Of a stretch of DNA of 64,000 nt, positions 63,703 to 64,000 are shown piece after piece. The first letter of the stretch is position 1; every line of letters starts with the position of its first letter. The notes below the pieces were generated by a model. It had not been told where the DNA came from, ran no database searches, and saw nothing but the letters and a program-made list of their open reading frames with translations. Both the position numbers and the translations under genes were made by a program. This DNA comes from Miltoncostaea sp963770865 (GTDB taxonomy: Bacteria; Actinomycetota; Thermoleophilia; Miltoncostaeales; Miltoncostaeaceae). The DNA lies in the NCBI GenBank assembly GCA_963770865.1, contig CAVYRD010000010.1, positions 283,971 to 347,970 on the forward strand. Reading direction: 5' to 3'.

Positions 63703-64000
63703 ATGGACCCCGGCGCCAGCGACGCGGCACCGATCCGCGTCGCCGTGATCTCCGACACCCACATGCCGGGGCGGGGGAGGGCGCTTCCCGAGGCGTGCCT
63801 CACGCGGCTGCGCGCCGCCGACGTGATCGTCCACGCCGGCGACTGGTCGTCAATGGACGCGCTCGGCCTGGTGCGCGGCCTCGGGCGGCCGCTGGTCGCG
63901 GTGCACGGCAACGTCGAGGAGCCCGGCGTGCGCGCCGCGCTGCCGGCCACCGCCGAGGCCGAGCTCGGCGGCGTGCGGATCGGGGTGGTCCACGACGCGG
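63703..64000 (+). CDS. YfcE/MJ0936-type metallophosphoesterase, 5' part
   Basis: The first 99 codons of a calcineurin-like phosphodiesterase that leaves the window. RVAVISDTHMPGRG gives the metal ligands DxH, VIVHAGDWSS the GD motif, VAVHGNVEEPGV the GN motif, and GVRIGVVHDA leads into the following His motif (usually HGH, here HD). It is back in normal chromosomal context after the tRNA. Confidence 0.88.
   Translation, partial: MDPGASDAAPIRVAVISDTHMPGRGRALPEACLTRLRAADVIVHAGDWSSMDALGLVRGLGRPLVAVHGNVEEPGVRAALPATAEAELGGVRIGVVHDA

Noticed and set aside
1..64000. CRISPR arrays, rRNA genes, phage structural genes
   Set aside because: No regularly spaced repeats, no rRNA-like sequence and no capsid/tail/terminase proteins were seen.

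Overview
The window is chromosomal DNA of a very GC-rich bacterium: codon third positions are almost all G or C, and GTG starts with 4-base stop/start overlaps (GTGA or ATGA) are common. The gene set (RuvC-RuvA-RuvB, a fused SecDF, PdxS/PdxT, a long Rsh protein, a CysO-type sulfur carrier, LigD in the order phosphoesterase-ligase-polymerase, many LytR_C/SPOR/zinc-ribbon envelope proteins) points to a deep-branching actinobacterium, most likely class Thermoleophilia. That placement is inferred from gene content, not from a marker tree.

Layout. 1-8.6 kb: F420-type oxidoreductase, LigD, lipoprotein, RpiR regulator, the pdxS-pdxT-yebC run and a broken ArsB-type permease. 8.8-11.6 kb: a large alpha/beta-hydrolase/subtilase fusion. 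11.6-20.1 kb: ruvCAB, a CBS protein, a glycosyltransferase plus PAP2 pair, yajC-secDF. 20.2-22.8 kb: two related membrane-anchored Pro/Ala-rich proteins sharing a C-terminal domain. 22.9-30.2 kb: UbiB-type kinase, RecJ, Rsh, LytR_C protein. 30.2-36.7 kb: hydantoinase-like HyuA/HyuB, a secreted protein, an SDR and two zinc-ribbon proteins. 36.7-39.7 kb: an XRE regulator, then a textbook sigma70 promoter, SAM-I riboswitch and terminator controlling a threonine-synthase-like enzyme and a CysO-like sulfur carrier. 40-48.6 kb: a thioester-domain surface protein, Asp23, a coiled-coil protein, acyl-CoA dehydrogenase, a NadM-like/apgM-like fusion, STAS and DUF805 proteins.

48,668-63,649 is an integrated mobile element of about 15 kb, bounded by a perfect 44-bp repeat of the 3' half of tRNA-Arg(CCG); the intact tRNA lies at the right end. 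It carries a tyrosine integrase, excisionase-like proteins, a MobF relaxase/helicase, a RelE/HigA-like toxin-antitoxin pair, an IclR regulator, an IS110-family transposase and cargo for metal transport and stress (two ZIP transporters, an FTR1 iron permease, two universal stress proteins, a chromate-transporter remnant). Chromosomal sequence resumes with a metallophosphoesterase that runs off the window.

Two things need care. First, at least ten genes show single-base frame breaks, several compensated within 60-210 bp, which looks more like residual sequencing error than biology. Second, many starts lie 6-9 bases after a TAnnnT hexamer with no ribosome-binding site, suggesting widespread leaderless transcripts. 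The most interesting biology is the SAM-riboswitch/ThrC-like/CysO operon (a candidate homocysteine-forming route), the integrase whose reading frame crosses attP so that integration swaps its C-terminus, and the unusual fusions and paralogue pair.
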